This document shows positions 1 through 6,163 of a stretch of DNA of 10,011 nt, one piece after another; position 1 is the stretch's first letter, and the number at the start of each line of letters is the position of its first letter. This DNA is from an uncultured Hyphomicrobiales bacterium. Lineage in GTDB: Bacteria; Pseudomonadota; Alphaproteobacteria; Rhizobiales; Beijerinckiaceae. The stretch is from NCBI GenBank assembly GCA_903918155.1, contig CAIXDD010000075.1, positions 1 to 10,011 on the forward strand, written 5' to 3'. The notes under the pieces were generated by a model. The model was not told where the DNA came from. It searched no databases and saw only the letters and a list, made by a program, of their open reading frames with translations. The position numbers and the translations under genes were made by a program.

Positions 1-1
1 G

Positions 2-424
2 GTGATCCCCGCGGACAGCCTGGATTCCAACACGCCGCAGACGCCGGGCATGAATCGCGCGGCGGCCATCGATTTCGCCCGCGCGGGCGCGCAGAAATTA
101 TGGGCCGGCGCCGTGTCGATCCATGCGGGCGCGAAGACGGGCGCCCATCACCACGGCGCGCTGGAAAGCGTCATCTATGTGGTGCGCGGCAAGGGCCGCA
201 TGCGCTGGGGCGAGGCGCTCGAATTCACCGCCGAGGCGGGGCCGGGCGATTTCATCTTCGTGCCGCCCTATGTGCCCCATCAGGAGATCAATGCGAGCCA
301 GACCGAGACGCTGGAATGCGTGCTGGTGCGCAGCGACGGGCAGGCGACGGCGATCAATCTCGACATCGCGCCGGCGGAGACGCCGGAAGAGGTGAAATGG
401 ATCGATCCCGTCCATCGGGCGTGA
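2..424 (+). CDS. Small single-domain cupin protein (start uncertain, possibly 5' partial)
   Basis: A 140-residue reading frame that forms one cupin beta-barrel. Cupin motif 1 is at residues 43-63: G43, then H49, H50 and H51, then E55 and G63. Motif 2 is at residues 82-97: G82, P88, H93 and N97, with Tyr in place of the usual Gly after the proline. The histidines and E55 are the expected metal ligands, so a mononuclear metal site is likely, but substrate and reaction cannot be told; small cupins range from dioxygenases and isomerases to sugar-binding or regulatory proteins. No signal peptide is seen, so it is probably cytoplasmic. The frame opens with GTG at base 2, and only one base lies upstream, so the true start may be outside the window; an in-frame ATG at 50 would keep the whole fold. 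It ends 137 bases before ddl, a position in the dcw cluster where many relatives have no cupin gene. Confidence 0.8.
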   Translation: MIPADSLDSNTPQTPGMNRAAAIDFARAGAQKLWAGAVSIHAGAKTGAHHHGALESVIYVVRGKGRMRWGEALEFTAEAGPGDFIFVPPYVPHQEINASQTETLECVLVRSDGQATAINLDIAPAETPEEVKWIDPVHRA

Positions 425-561
425 GCGGGCGCGCGACCCGCGCGTAGCGCAGCGGTCGCATTTTCACCCTCCGGTAATCTTGCCGGCTTATTGCGAAAGC
501 AAGACCCGCGCGCCGCCCAGCGCGCGGCGGCGCCCGTCGCGCGAATGAGAAAGGCCGCCCC

Positions 562-1485
562 ATGAGCAAGCACGTCGCCGTCCTGATGGGGGGATGGTCC
601 TCCGAACGCGAAGTGTCGCTGCGCTCCGGCGCGGCTTGCGCGAAGGCGCTTGCGGGCGAGGGCTATCGCGTCACGCAAATCGACGTGGACCGCGACGTGG
701 CGCGCAAGCTGGCGGAGCTGAAGCCGGACGCCGCCTTCAACGCGCTGCACGGCCCGGCGGGCGAAGACGGCTCCATTCAGGGCGTCCTCGAAGTGCTGCG
801 GATTCCCTACACCCATTCGGGCGTGCTGGCCTCCGCGCTCGCCATGAACAAGGCCATGGCCAAGGTCGTGCTGGCGGCTGCCGGCGTGCCGGTCCCCAAG
901 GGCCGAATCGTTAACAGGGGCGACGCGGCGGCGGCCCATGTCCTTGAACCGCCCTATGTTCTCAAGCCGATCGCCGAAGGATCCTCCTATGGCGTGTTCA
1001 TCGTCGGCGCAGACGCGGCCAAACCGCCGGCCGAGCTTGCCGATCCGGCCTGGAAATATGGCGAATCCCTTTTAGCTGAGCAGTTTATCGCCGGGCGGGA
1101 ATTGACATGCGCCGTGATGGGCGACCGGGCGCTCGACGTCATCGACATCCGGGCCGCCGACGGCGGCTGGTACGATTACAACGCAAAATACGCAAAAGGC
1201 GGCTCAATCCACATCCTTCCGGCCAAACTTAAAGGAAATATTTACCAACACATCCAAGAGTTGTCGTTAACGGCGCATAGGGCGCTCGGGTGTCGCGGGG
1301 TGAGCCGCAGCGACTTCCGGTACGACGACCGCCCCGACGGTACAGGGGAGCTCGTGGTGCTGGAGGTGAATACCCAACCGGGTATGACCGAAACGTCCCT
1401 CGTTCCGGAGCTCGCGGCGTATGCCGGGTTATCGTTCGGTGAGTTGGTTCGATGGATGGTGGAAGACGCCTCCTGCGATCGATGA
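562..1485 (+). CDS. ddl: D-alanine--D-alanine ligase (DdlB type)
   Basis: A cytoplasmic ATP-grasp enzyme that joins two D-alanines using ATP, giving the dipeptide that MurF adds to UDP-MurNAc-tripeptide. The 307 residues match the usual DdlB length. The family motifs appear in order: GGWSSEREVSLRSG near the N-terminus, HGPAGEDG at 63-70 (E68 in the first substrate site), LKPIAEGSSYGV in the ATP-binding lobe, the YDYNAKY loop, and EVNTQPGMT starting at E268, with E268 and N270 as the expected magnesium ligands. The start is supported by GAGAAAGG at 547-554, seven bases before ATG. Its stop overlaps the likely ftsQ start as ATGA, so the two are probably translationally coupled. The last third uses codons that are rare elsewhere in the window (TTA at 1072, 1267 and 1429; AGG at 1279; CGA near the end). 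It could hold an internal promoter for ftsQAZ, but none is clear. Confidence 0.96.
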   Translation: MSKHVAVLMGGWSSEREVSLRSGAACAKALAGEGYRVTQIDVDRDVARKLAELKPDAAFNALHGPAGEDGSIQGVLEVLRIPYTHSGVLASALAMNKAMAKVVLAAAGVPVPKGRIVNRGDAAAAHVLEPPYVLKPIAEGSSYGVFIVGADAAKPPAELADPAWKYGESLLAEQFIAGRELTCAVMGDRALDVIDIRAADGGWYDYNAKYAKGGSIHILPAKLKGNIYQHIQELSLTAHRALGCRGVSRSDFRYDDRPDGTGELVVLEVNTQPGMTETSLVPELAAYAGLSFGELVRWMVEDASCDR

Positions 1486-2429
1486 CGGGGGCCGGTCCCT
1501 CGTTCGCTCCTGCCCAGCCTGCGCTGGCGGGTCGCGCTCCCGCGCGCCTTGACGTCTACCGCCCCGCCAGCCGTTTCCTTCCTTTCCGCCGCCGCCGCCG
1601 CGCGCGCGCCCTGCTGGGGCGCGCCTTCGCTTATGCGGGCCGTCGCGGCGCGGGCCTTCTTCTGGCTGTCCTGCTGTTTGCGGGCGTGGGCGTCTATGGC
1701 GGCCTGCTGGGCGGCGGGTTCGAACGCCTCGTCGCCGAACATGGCGCGCCTGGGGACATCGCCGCCAAGGCCGTCGGCTTCGGCGTGACCCAGGTGACGA
1801 TCTCCGGCCAGCGCTCCCTCTCGCCCGCCGACGTGCTGGCGGCGGCCGACATCACCGACCGCAATTCGCTGCTGTTTCTCGACGCCGGCGCCGTGCGCGA
1901 GCGGCTGATGGAGGATCCGCTCATCCGCGACGCGCGGGTGCGCAAGCTCTATCCGGGCCAGCTCGTCCTCGAGATCGTCGAGCGCGACGCGTTCGCCCTG
2001 TGGCAGAACGACGGGCAGGTGTTCGTCATCGCCTCCGACGGCAAGCCCATCGACGTCTTGCGCGACGAGCGGCTCGTCCATCTGCCCTTCGTGGTGGGAG
2101 AGGGCGCCAATGAGCGCGTCGGCGAATTCCAGCGCATCATGGATGCGGCGGGCGATTTCAAGTCCAGGATCCGCGCGGGCGTGCTCGTCACCCATCGCCG
2201 CTGGAACCTGAAGCTCACCAATGGCGTCGACGTGAAACTGCCCGAGCAGGATCCCGAAGCCGCCATCGCCGCGCTGGCGCGCCTGTCGCGCGAGCAGAAG
2301 ATTATCGAGAAGGACATCCTGTCCATCGACATGCGCGTTTCCGGCCGCATGGTCGCCCGCCTCACCGAAGAGGCCGGGGCCGCGCGCGCCGAGGCCCTCG
2401 CCAAGAAGCCGAAGCGGGGTCCGGCATGA
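1482..2429 (+). CDS. ftsQ: Cell division protein FtsQ
   Basis: Bitopic inner-membrane divisome protein that links FtsA/FtsZ to the periplasmic FtsB-FtsL and septal peptidoglycan synthases. With ATG at 1482 it has 315 residues: a Pro/Arg-rich cytoplasmic tail, a basic patch (RRRRR at 36-40), a hydrophobic membrane span at about 56-78, a POTRA domain at about 102-168 (from VTISGQRSLSP to LEIVER) and the FtsQ/DivIB beta domain beyond. The positive patch before the span fits N-in, C-out topology. I chose ATG 1482 because it makes an ATGA overlap with the ddl stop, the same junction seen between ftsQ and ftsA. An in-frame ATG at 1452 would add ten residues and give a 34-base overlap; the purine-rich GGTGGAAGA sits between the two, so neither start is proven. 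The C-terminal Lys-rich tail (KKPKRGPA) has no assigned role. Identity rests on domain order and place in the cluster and is secure. Confidence 0.94.
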   Translation: MTGAGPSFAPAQPALAGRAPARLDVYRPASRFLPFRRRRRARALLGRAFAYAGRRGAGLLLAVLLFAGVGVYGGLLGGGFERLVAEHGAPGDIAAKAVGFGVTQVTISGQRSLSPADVLAAADITDRNSLLFLDAGAVRERLMEDPLIRDARVRKLYPGQLVLEIVERDAFALWQNDGQVFVIASDGKPIDVLRDERLVHLPFVVGEGANERVGEFQRIMDAAGDFKSRIRAGVLVTHRRWNLKLTNGVDVKLPEQDPEAAIAALARLSREQKIIEKDILSIDMRVSGRMVARLTEEAGAARAEALAKKPKRGPA

Positions 2430-3742
2430 ACGCGCAATATTACACCCCGCGCATGAAACCGCTGTCGGCGCGCAAGAGCGCCATTTTGTGCGCGCTGGAC
2501 GTGGGCACGTCGAAAGTGGCCTGCCTCATCGCGCGCCTCATGCCGGCCGAGCAATCGGACCTGCTGCGCGGGCGCACGCATCATTGCCGCATTCTGGGCA
2601 TCGGGCATCAGCGCTCGCGCGGCCTCAAGGGCGGCGTCGTGATCGACATGGAGGAGGCCGAGAGCGCCATTCGCCTCGCCGTCGATTCCGCGGAACGCAT
2701 GGCGGGCGTGCAGGTCGAGAGCGTGATCGTCAATATCAGCGGGGGCCGGATCGGCTCCAGCTTCTACGGCGCGAAGATCCGCGTGGGCGGCAAGTCGGTG
2801 ACGGAAGGCGATTTGCATCGCGTGCTCGAGGCCGCCGCCTCGCATGCGGCCCAGCAGGGCCGCGCCGTCATGCATTCGCTGCCGCGCAGTTTCGCGCTGG
2901 ACGGGGCGGCCTCCGTGCGCGATCCGCGCGGCATGATCGGCGACGAGCTGGGCGCGCAAATGCATGTGGTCAGCAGCGATGCGGCCTCCGTGCGCAATCT
3001 CATGCTCGCCGTGGAGCGGTGCCATCTCGACGTCGAGGCGGTCGTGGCCACGCCTTACGCCGCCGGGCTCGCCGCGCTCGTCGACGACGAGGCGGAAATG
3101 GGAACCATCGTCGTCGATCTGGGCGGCGGCAGCACGTCCATCGCCGTTTTCGCCGAGAACAGGCTCGAACATGTGGACGCCATCGCCGTGGGCGGCAATC
3201 ATGTGACGATGGACTTGGCGCGCGGGCTCACGCTGCGCCTGTCGGACGCCGAGCGGCTCAAGACCTATTACGGCGCCTGCATCTCCTCGCCCTCCGACGA
3301 CCGCGAAACGATCGCCGTCAGCCAGGTGGGGGAAGACGGGGATCAGGTGACGCATCTGCCCAAATCCAGCCTCGTGCGCATCATCAAGCCGCGGGTGGAG
3401 GAGATTCTCGAACTGGTGCGCGATCGGCTCGCCGGCGCGGGCTATGCGCCGCAGGGCGGCCAGCGCCTCGTTCTCACCGGCGGCGCAAGCCAGCTCACCG
3501 GCCTGCCGGAAGCCGCGCGCCGCATCATCTCCAGCCAGGCCCGCATGGGCCGGCCGCTTGGCATCCAGGGCCTGCCCGAATCCGCAAAGAACCCCGCATT
3601 CGCGGCGGCGGTCGGCCTTCTCCTATACCCGCAATATGCGGGAATCGAGTTCTTCGAGCCGCGCCGCATGCCGATGCTGCAGGCGGCGAACGGAGACGGA
3701 TACGTCGGCAATATGGTGCGGTGGTTCAAGAGCAGTTTTTAG
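2426..3742 (+). CDS. ftsA: Cell division protein FtsA
   Basis: Actin-fold ATPase that anchors FtsZ polymers to the inner membrane and recruits later divisome proteins. The 438 residues hold the phosphate-1 loop LDVGTSK (24-30), the phosphate-2 loop DLGGGST (231-237) and the adenosine motif LTGGAS (350-355). Between the first two lies the SHS2 (1C) domain that replaces subdomain 1B of actin. The segment GRTHHCRILGIGHQRSRG before SHS2 is the alphaproteobacterial form. The last residues, GNMVRWFKSSF (428-438), make the amphipathic membrane-targeting helix, so the protein is complete. The start ATG at 2426 overlaps the ftsQ stop as ATGA; the GGGG run at 2415-2418 could help ribosome binding, though translation is probably coupled to ftsQ. 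An in-frame ATG at 2453 is a weaker alternative. ftsZ follows after 97 bases. Confidence 0.97.
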   Translation: MNAQYYTPRMKPLSARKSAILCALDVGTSKVACLIARLMPAEQSDLLRGRTHHCRILGIGHQRSRGLKGGVVIDMEEAESAIRLAVDSAERMAGVQVESVIVNISGGRIGSSFYGAKIRVGGKSVTEGDLHRVLEAAASHAAQQGRAVMHSLPRSFALDGAASVRDPRGMIGDELGAQMHVVSSDAASVRNLMLAVERCHLDVEAVVATPYAAGLAALVDDEAEMGTIVVDLGGGSTSIAVFAENRLEHVDAIAVGGNHVTMDLARGLTLRLSDAERLKTYYGACISSPSDDRETIAVSQVGEDGDQVTHLPKSSLVRIIKPRVEEILELVRDRLAGAGYAPQGGQRLVLTGGASQLTGLPEAARRIISSQARMGRPLGIQGLPESAKNPAFAAAVGLLLYPQYAGIEFFEPRRMPMLQAANGDGYVGNMVRWFKSSF

Positions 3743-3839
3743 GAACGCGCCTGCGGGCGGGCCGCGCGGCGGCCGGCGCGCCCGAGGGTGAAACGAAGCA
3801 TGAGAACGGGCGCAGCGCCCAGCAAATCGAGAGGCTGAA
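3743..3839 (+). promoter_or_regulatory. Structured ftsA-ftsZ spacer with micro-ORF and ftsZ ribosome binding site
   Basis: The spacer is very GC-rich and can form a perfect six-base stem with a three-base loop at 3760-3774 (GGCCGC/GCGGCC) and a smaller stem at 3808-3820 (GGGC/GCCC around GCAGC). CGGGC at 3754-3758 can also pair with GCCCG at 3780-3784 around the first hairpin. No T-tract follows, so these are not intrinsic terminators. GAGAGG at 3829-3834 lies five bases before the ftsZ ATG and fixes that start. A 12-codon frame (ATG 3800 to TGA 3836-3838) follows GAGGG at 3784-3788 and stops one base before ftsZ. Whether the spacer raises ftsZ expression over ftsA by processing or by translation is inference. 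Confidence 0.4.
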
Positions 3840-5606
3840 ATGACGATCAATCTGAAGGCGCCTGAACTGCGCGAACTCAAGCCCCGCATCATGGTCTGCG
3901 GCGTCGGCGGCGCCGGCGGCAATGCGGTGAACAACATGATCACGTCCGGTCTGTCAGGCGTGGATTTCATCGTCGCCAACACCGACGCGCAGGCGCTCAC
4001 CTCCTCCAAGGCCGATCGCATCATCCAGATGGGCATGCAGGTGACCGAGGGTCTGGGCGCGGGCGCGCAGCCTGAAGTCGGCCGCGAGGCCGCCGAAGAG
4101 GCGATGGGCGAGATCCAGGATCATTTCGCCGGCGTGCATATGGTGTTCGTCACCGCCGGCATGGGCGGCGGCACGGGCACGGGCGCGGCGCCGGTCATCG
4201 CGCGCGCGGCGCGCGAAAAGGGCATCCTCACCGTGGGCGTCGTCACCAAGCCGTTCCAGTTCGAGGGCATGCGCCGCATGCGCATCGCGGAAGCGGGCAT
4301 CACCGAGCTGCAGAAGTCGGTCGACACGCTGATCGTGATCCCCAACCAGAACCTGTTCCGCGTCGCCAATGAGAAGACGACCTTCGCGGACGCCTTCTCC
4401 ATGGCCGACCAGGTGCTCTATTCCGGCGTCGCCTGCATCACCGACCTGATGGTGAAGGAAGGCCTCATCAATCTCGACTTCGCCGACGTGCGCGCGATCA
4501 TGCGCGAAATGGGCAAGGCGATGATGGGCACGGGCGAGGCCACCGGCGAGCGTCGCGCGATCCTCGCCGCCGAAGCCGCCATCGCCAATCCGCTGCTCGA
4601 CGAGACGTCGATGCGCGGCGCGCGCGGCCTGCTGATCTCGATCACCGGCGGCAACGACCTGACGCTTTACGAGGTGGACGAGGCGGCCAGCCGCATCCGC
4701 CAGGAAGTGGACGAAGAGGCCAACATCATCCTCGGCGCCACATTCGACGAATCGCTCGACGGCATCGTGCGCGTGTCGGTGGTCGCCACCGGCATCGACA
4801 CGCCGGCCAAGCAGGTGAACGCCGCCGAGGGGCGCATCGCGGACGCCGCCGAGCGGATGCGCGCGCAGGCGGGCCTCAACCAGCGTCCGACGATCGCCTT
4901 CCAGGGCGCGCCGGCCGCCCCGATCGCGCCGGCTCCCACGCCGCCTGCCGAGCCCGTCGGGACGCCCAATTACGCCGAGCCCGCGGCTCCGCAGCCTCCG
5001 ATGCAGCATGCGCCGTCTTACGCGCCCGCGCCCGCGCCTCTTGGCCAGCAGGACGTGCAGATCGAGCCGACGATCCGCCGCCCGCCCGCCTATGCGCCCG
5101 CGCCCGCGCAGGACGAGTCGCACAGCCACCACGAGGCCGGCCATTTCGTGCCGCCGCCGGCCGAGCGCGTGATGCGCGGCCCCCGCATGCCCGCCCCGGA
5201 AGACCTGCCGCTGCCCGGCCAGGCCCAGCTCGCCGCCCGTCGCGGCGAGGGCGTGGCCGAGCACCAGCCCGAGCAGAAGCGCCGCAGCCTTCTGGATCGG
5301 ATCGGGGCCTCCCTTGGCGTCCGCAGCGCGCCCGACGAGCAGCCGCAGGCTCCCGCGCAGACGCAGGCGCGTCCCCGCGCGCCCATGGCTCCTTCGGCTC
5401 CGATGGCCGCGCCCATCCCCGCGCCGCGCCCCGCTCCGCAGCTGCCGCAGGGCCAGCACGCCGATTACGCCCGCCGGCCGCAGGCGCAATTGCCCCCCAC
5501 CGCGCGCCAGCAGCAGCTTGACCTGCATGGCCGCGTGGCGCCCACCCGCTCGATCGAGGACGACCATCTCGAGATTCCGGCTTTCCTGCGACGCCAGAGC
5601 AGCTGA
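3840..5606 (+). CDS. ftsZ: Cell division protein FtsZ with long C-terminal linker
   Basis: Tubulin-like GTPase that polymerises into the cytoplasmic Z-ring and organises the divisome. The GTPase core covers about residues 15-320: GGAGGNAVNNM at 23-33, the tubulin signature GGGTGTG at 109-115, and the T7 loop NLDFADV at 211-217 with N211, D213 and D216 placed for GTP hydrolysis in the next subunit. Residues about 320-573 are a Pro/Ala/Gln-rich, presumably disordered linker, much longer than in E. coli (383-residue protein) and typical of Hyphomicrobiales. Within it, residues 480-495 (KRRSLLDRIGASLG and onward) look like a short amphipathic helix, and 428-435 is His-rich. The conserved C-terminal peptide DDHLEIPAFLRRQ, which docks on FtsA and other partners, lies at 574-586. 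The start is set by GAGAGG five bases upstream. The gene ends 24 bases before an intrinsic terminator and so closes the ddl-ftsQAZ unit. Confidence 0.98.
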   Translation: MTINLKAPELRELKPRIMVCGVGGAGGNAVNNMITSGLSGVDFIVANTDAQALTSSKADRIIQMGMQVTEGLGAGAQPEVGREAAEEAMGEIQDHFAGVHMVFVTAGMGGGTGTGAAPVIARAAREKGILTVGVVTKPFQFEGMRRMRIAEAGITELQKSVDTLIVIPNQNLFRVANEKTTFADAFSMADQVLYSGVACITDLMVKEGLINLDFADVRAIMREMGKAMMGTGEATGERRAILAAEAAIANPLLDETSMRGARGLLISITGGNDLTLYEVDEAASRIRQEVDEEANIILGATFDESLDGIVRVSVVATGIDTPAKQVNAAEGRIADAAERMRAQAGLNQRPTIAFQGAPAAPIAPAPTPPAEPVGTPNYAEPAAPQPPMQHAPSYAPAPAPLGQQDVQIEPTIRRPPAYAPAPAQDESHSHHEAGHFVPPPAERVMRGPRMPAPEDLPLPGQAQLAARRGEGVAEHQPEQKRRSLLDRIGASLGVRSAPDEQPQAPAQTQARPRAPMAPSAPMAAPIPAPRPAPQLPQGQHADYARRPQAQLPPTARQQQLDLHGRVAPTRSIEDDHLEIPAFLRRQSS

Positions 5607-5630
5607 GCTTACAGGGGAAATCCACAGGAC

Positions 5631-5663
5631 AAGGCCCGCGCCGCACCCCGGCGCGGGCCTTTT
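5631..5663 (+). terminator. Intrinsic terminator after ftsZ
   Basis: A perfect 12-base stem: AAGGCCCGCGCC at 5631-5642 pairs with GGCGCGGGCCTT at 5650-5661 across the seven-base loop GCACCCC. The 3' arm runs into TTTT (5660-5663). It starts 24 bases after the ftsZ stop. This separates ftsZ from lpxC and implies that lpxC has its own promoter downstream. Confidence 0.93.
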
Positions 5664-5720
5664 AAGTTCTTGATAACTTTACTTTTTGTTAAGTTTAGCA
5701 AACGCTTTCCGGCTTTGTTA
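5664..5720 (+). promoter_or_regulatory. AT-rich island, probable lpxC promoter region
   Basis: About 32% GC by count, against roughly two thirds for the window, and directly behind the ftsZ terminator. It includes TTGATA at 5670-5675 as a possible -35 box, but no convincing -10 box at normal spacing. TTAA at 5662-5665, seven bases, then ATAA at 5673-5676 matches seven of eight fixed bases of the CtrA box known from Caulobacter (TTAA-N7-TTAA); it overlaps the terminator T-tract, so it may be chance. A promoter is expected here because lpxC has lost read-through from ftsZ. Confidence 0.35.
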
Positions 5721-5955
5721 CACGCGGTAAGAAAGCGTGATTTTGCGATGGCGGAACCGCGGCGTAATTTAGCGTCGTCGCAGCAGTTCAGTCATGTTGC
5801 GGCGGATTTCGGATGCGTTTGGCGACCAGACAAACCGAAGCGCCAGGGCCCCGCCAAGCGGGGGAAGGCGCCGACCCAGGGAACAAGCGTCGGTGACGAG
5901 ACGCGGTCAGGCCAAGGGCCTCATCGCCGGAACGTCATCGCGCCCAGTTTGAGAG

Positions 5956-6153
5956 CGCGCCGAAGTCGAGCGCGGAACGAACATCGCGCATCGGCGCGGA
6001 AACTAACATCGCGCATCGGCGCGGAAACTAACATCGCGCATCGGCGCGGAAAGAACATCGCGCGAGAGCGCGGAAAGAACATCGCGCGAGAGCGCGGAAA
6101 TGGAAATCGCGCGAGAGCGCGGAAACGAACATCGCGCGACAGCGCGGGAAGAG
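5956..6153 (+). repeat. Tandem array of seven (plus one degenerate) 24-25 base hairpin units before lpxC
   Basis: Seven head-to-tail units start at 5981, 6006, 6031, 6055, 6079, 6104 and 6129, with lengths of 25, 25, 24, 24, 25, 25 and 25 bases. Each reads roughly ACAT-CGCGC-loop-GCGCG-GAAA plus a short linker, so each can fold as a five-base stem closed by a four-base loop. The loop is ATCG in units 1-3, GAGA in 4-6 (a GNRA-type tetraloop) and GACA in 7, while the stem is identical in all seven. A degenerate unit upstream keeps CGCGC at 5956-5960 and GCGCG at 5970-5974 with a nine-base loop. The unit lengths rule out a protein repeat. It is either a slippage-grown minisatellite or a structured RNA leader; the function is unknown. 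Confidence 0.9.
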
Positions 6154-6163
6154 CGAGAGACGG

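Larger units (their letters stand above)
5664..6163 (+). other. 500-base lpxC upstream region without a credible gene
   Basis: Three parts can be seen. Bases 5664-5720 are AT-rich. Bases 5721-5955 are ordinary GC-rich sequence with local hairpins: CCCCGC-CAA-GCGGGG at 5849-5863, enclosed by CGCC/GGCG at 5841-5844 and 5867-5870, and GGCC-AAG-GGCC at 5910-5920. Bases 5956-6153 are the hairpin repeat array. An open frame covers most of the region (about 5670-6167), but it has no good start or ribosome binding site, its translation is Arg-rich low complexity, and the repeat units of 24 and 25 bases do not keep one frame, so I do not call a gene. The region most likely holds the lpxC promoter and a long 5' leader. 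Confidence 0.6.

Noticed and set aside
425..561. Terminator or promoter between the cupin gene and ddl
   Set aside because: GCGGG/CCCGC at 425-429 and 437-441 and the TTGC-GAAA-GCAA stem at 491-502 are short and lack a T-tract, and no convincing -35/-10 pair is seen; a promoter may exist but cannot be supported.
1102..1130. Promoter in ddl based on TTGACA at 1102-1107
   Set aside because: No -10-like sequence occurs at 16-18 bases downstream; the hexamer is probably chance within codons for Glu-Leu-Thr.
3954..5567. A 537-codon open frame on the minus strand opposite ftsZ
   Set aside because: Low-complexity Arg/Gly/His/Ala product with no recognisable motif; it mirrors the ftsZ codon pattern.
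5956..6153. CRISPR array
   Set aside because: Units are contiguous, 24-25 bases with no unique spacers, and no cas genes lie near.
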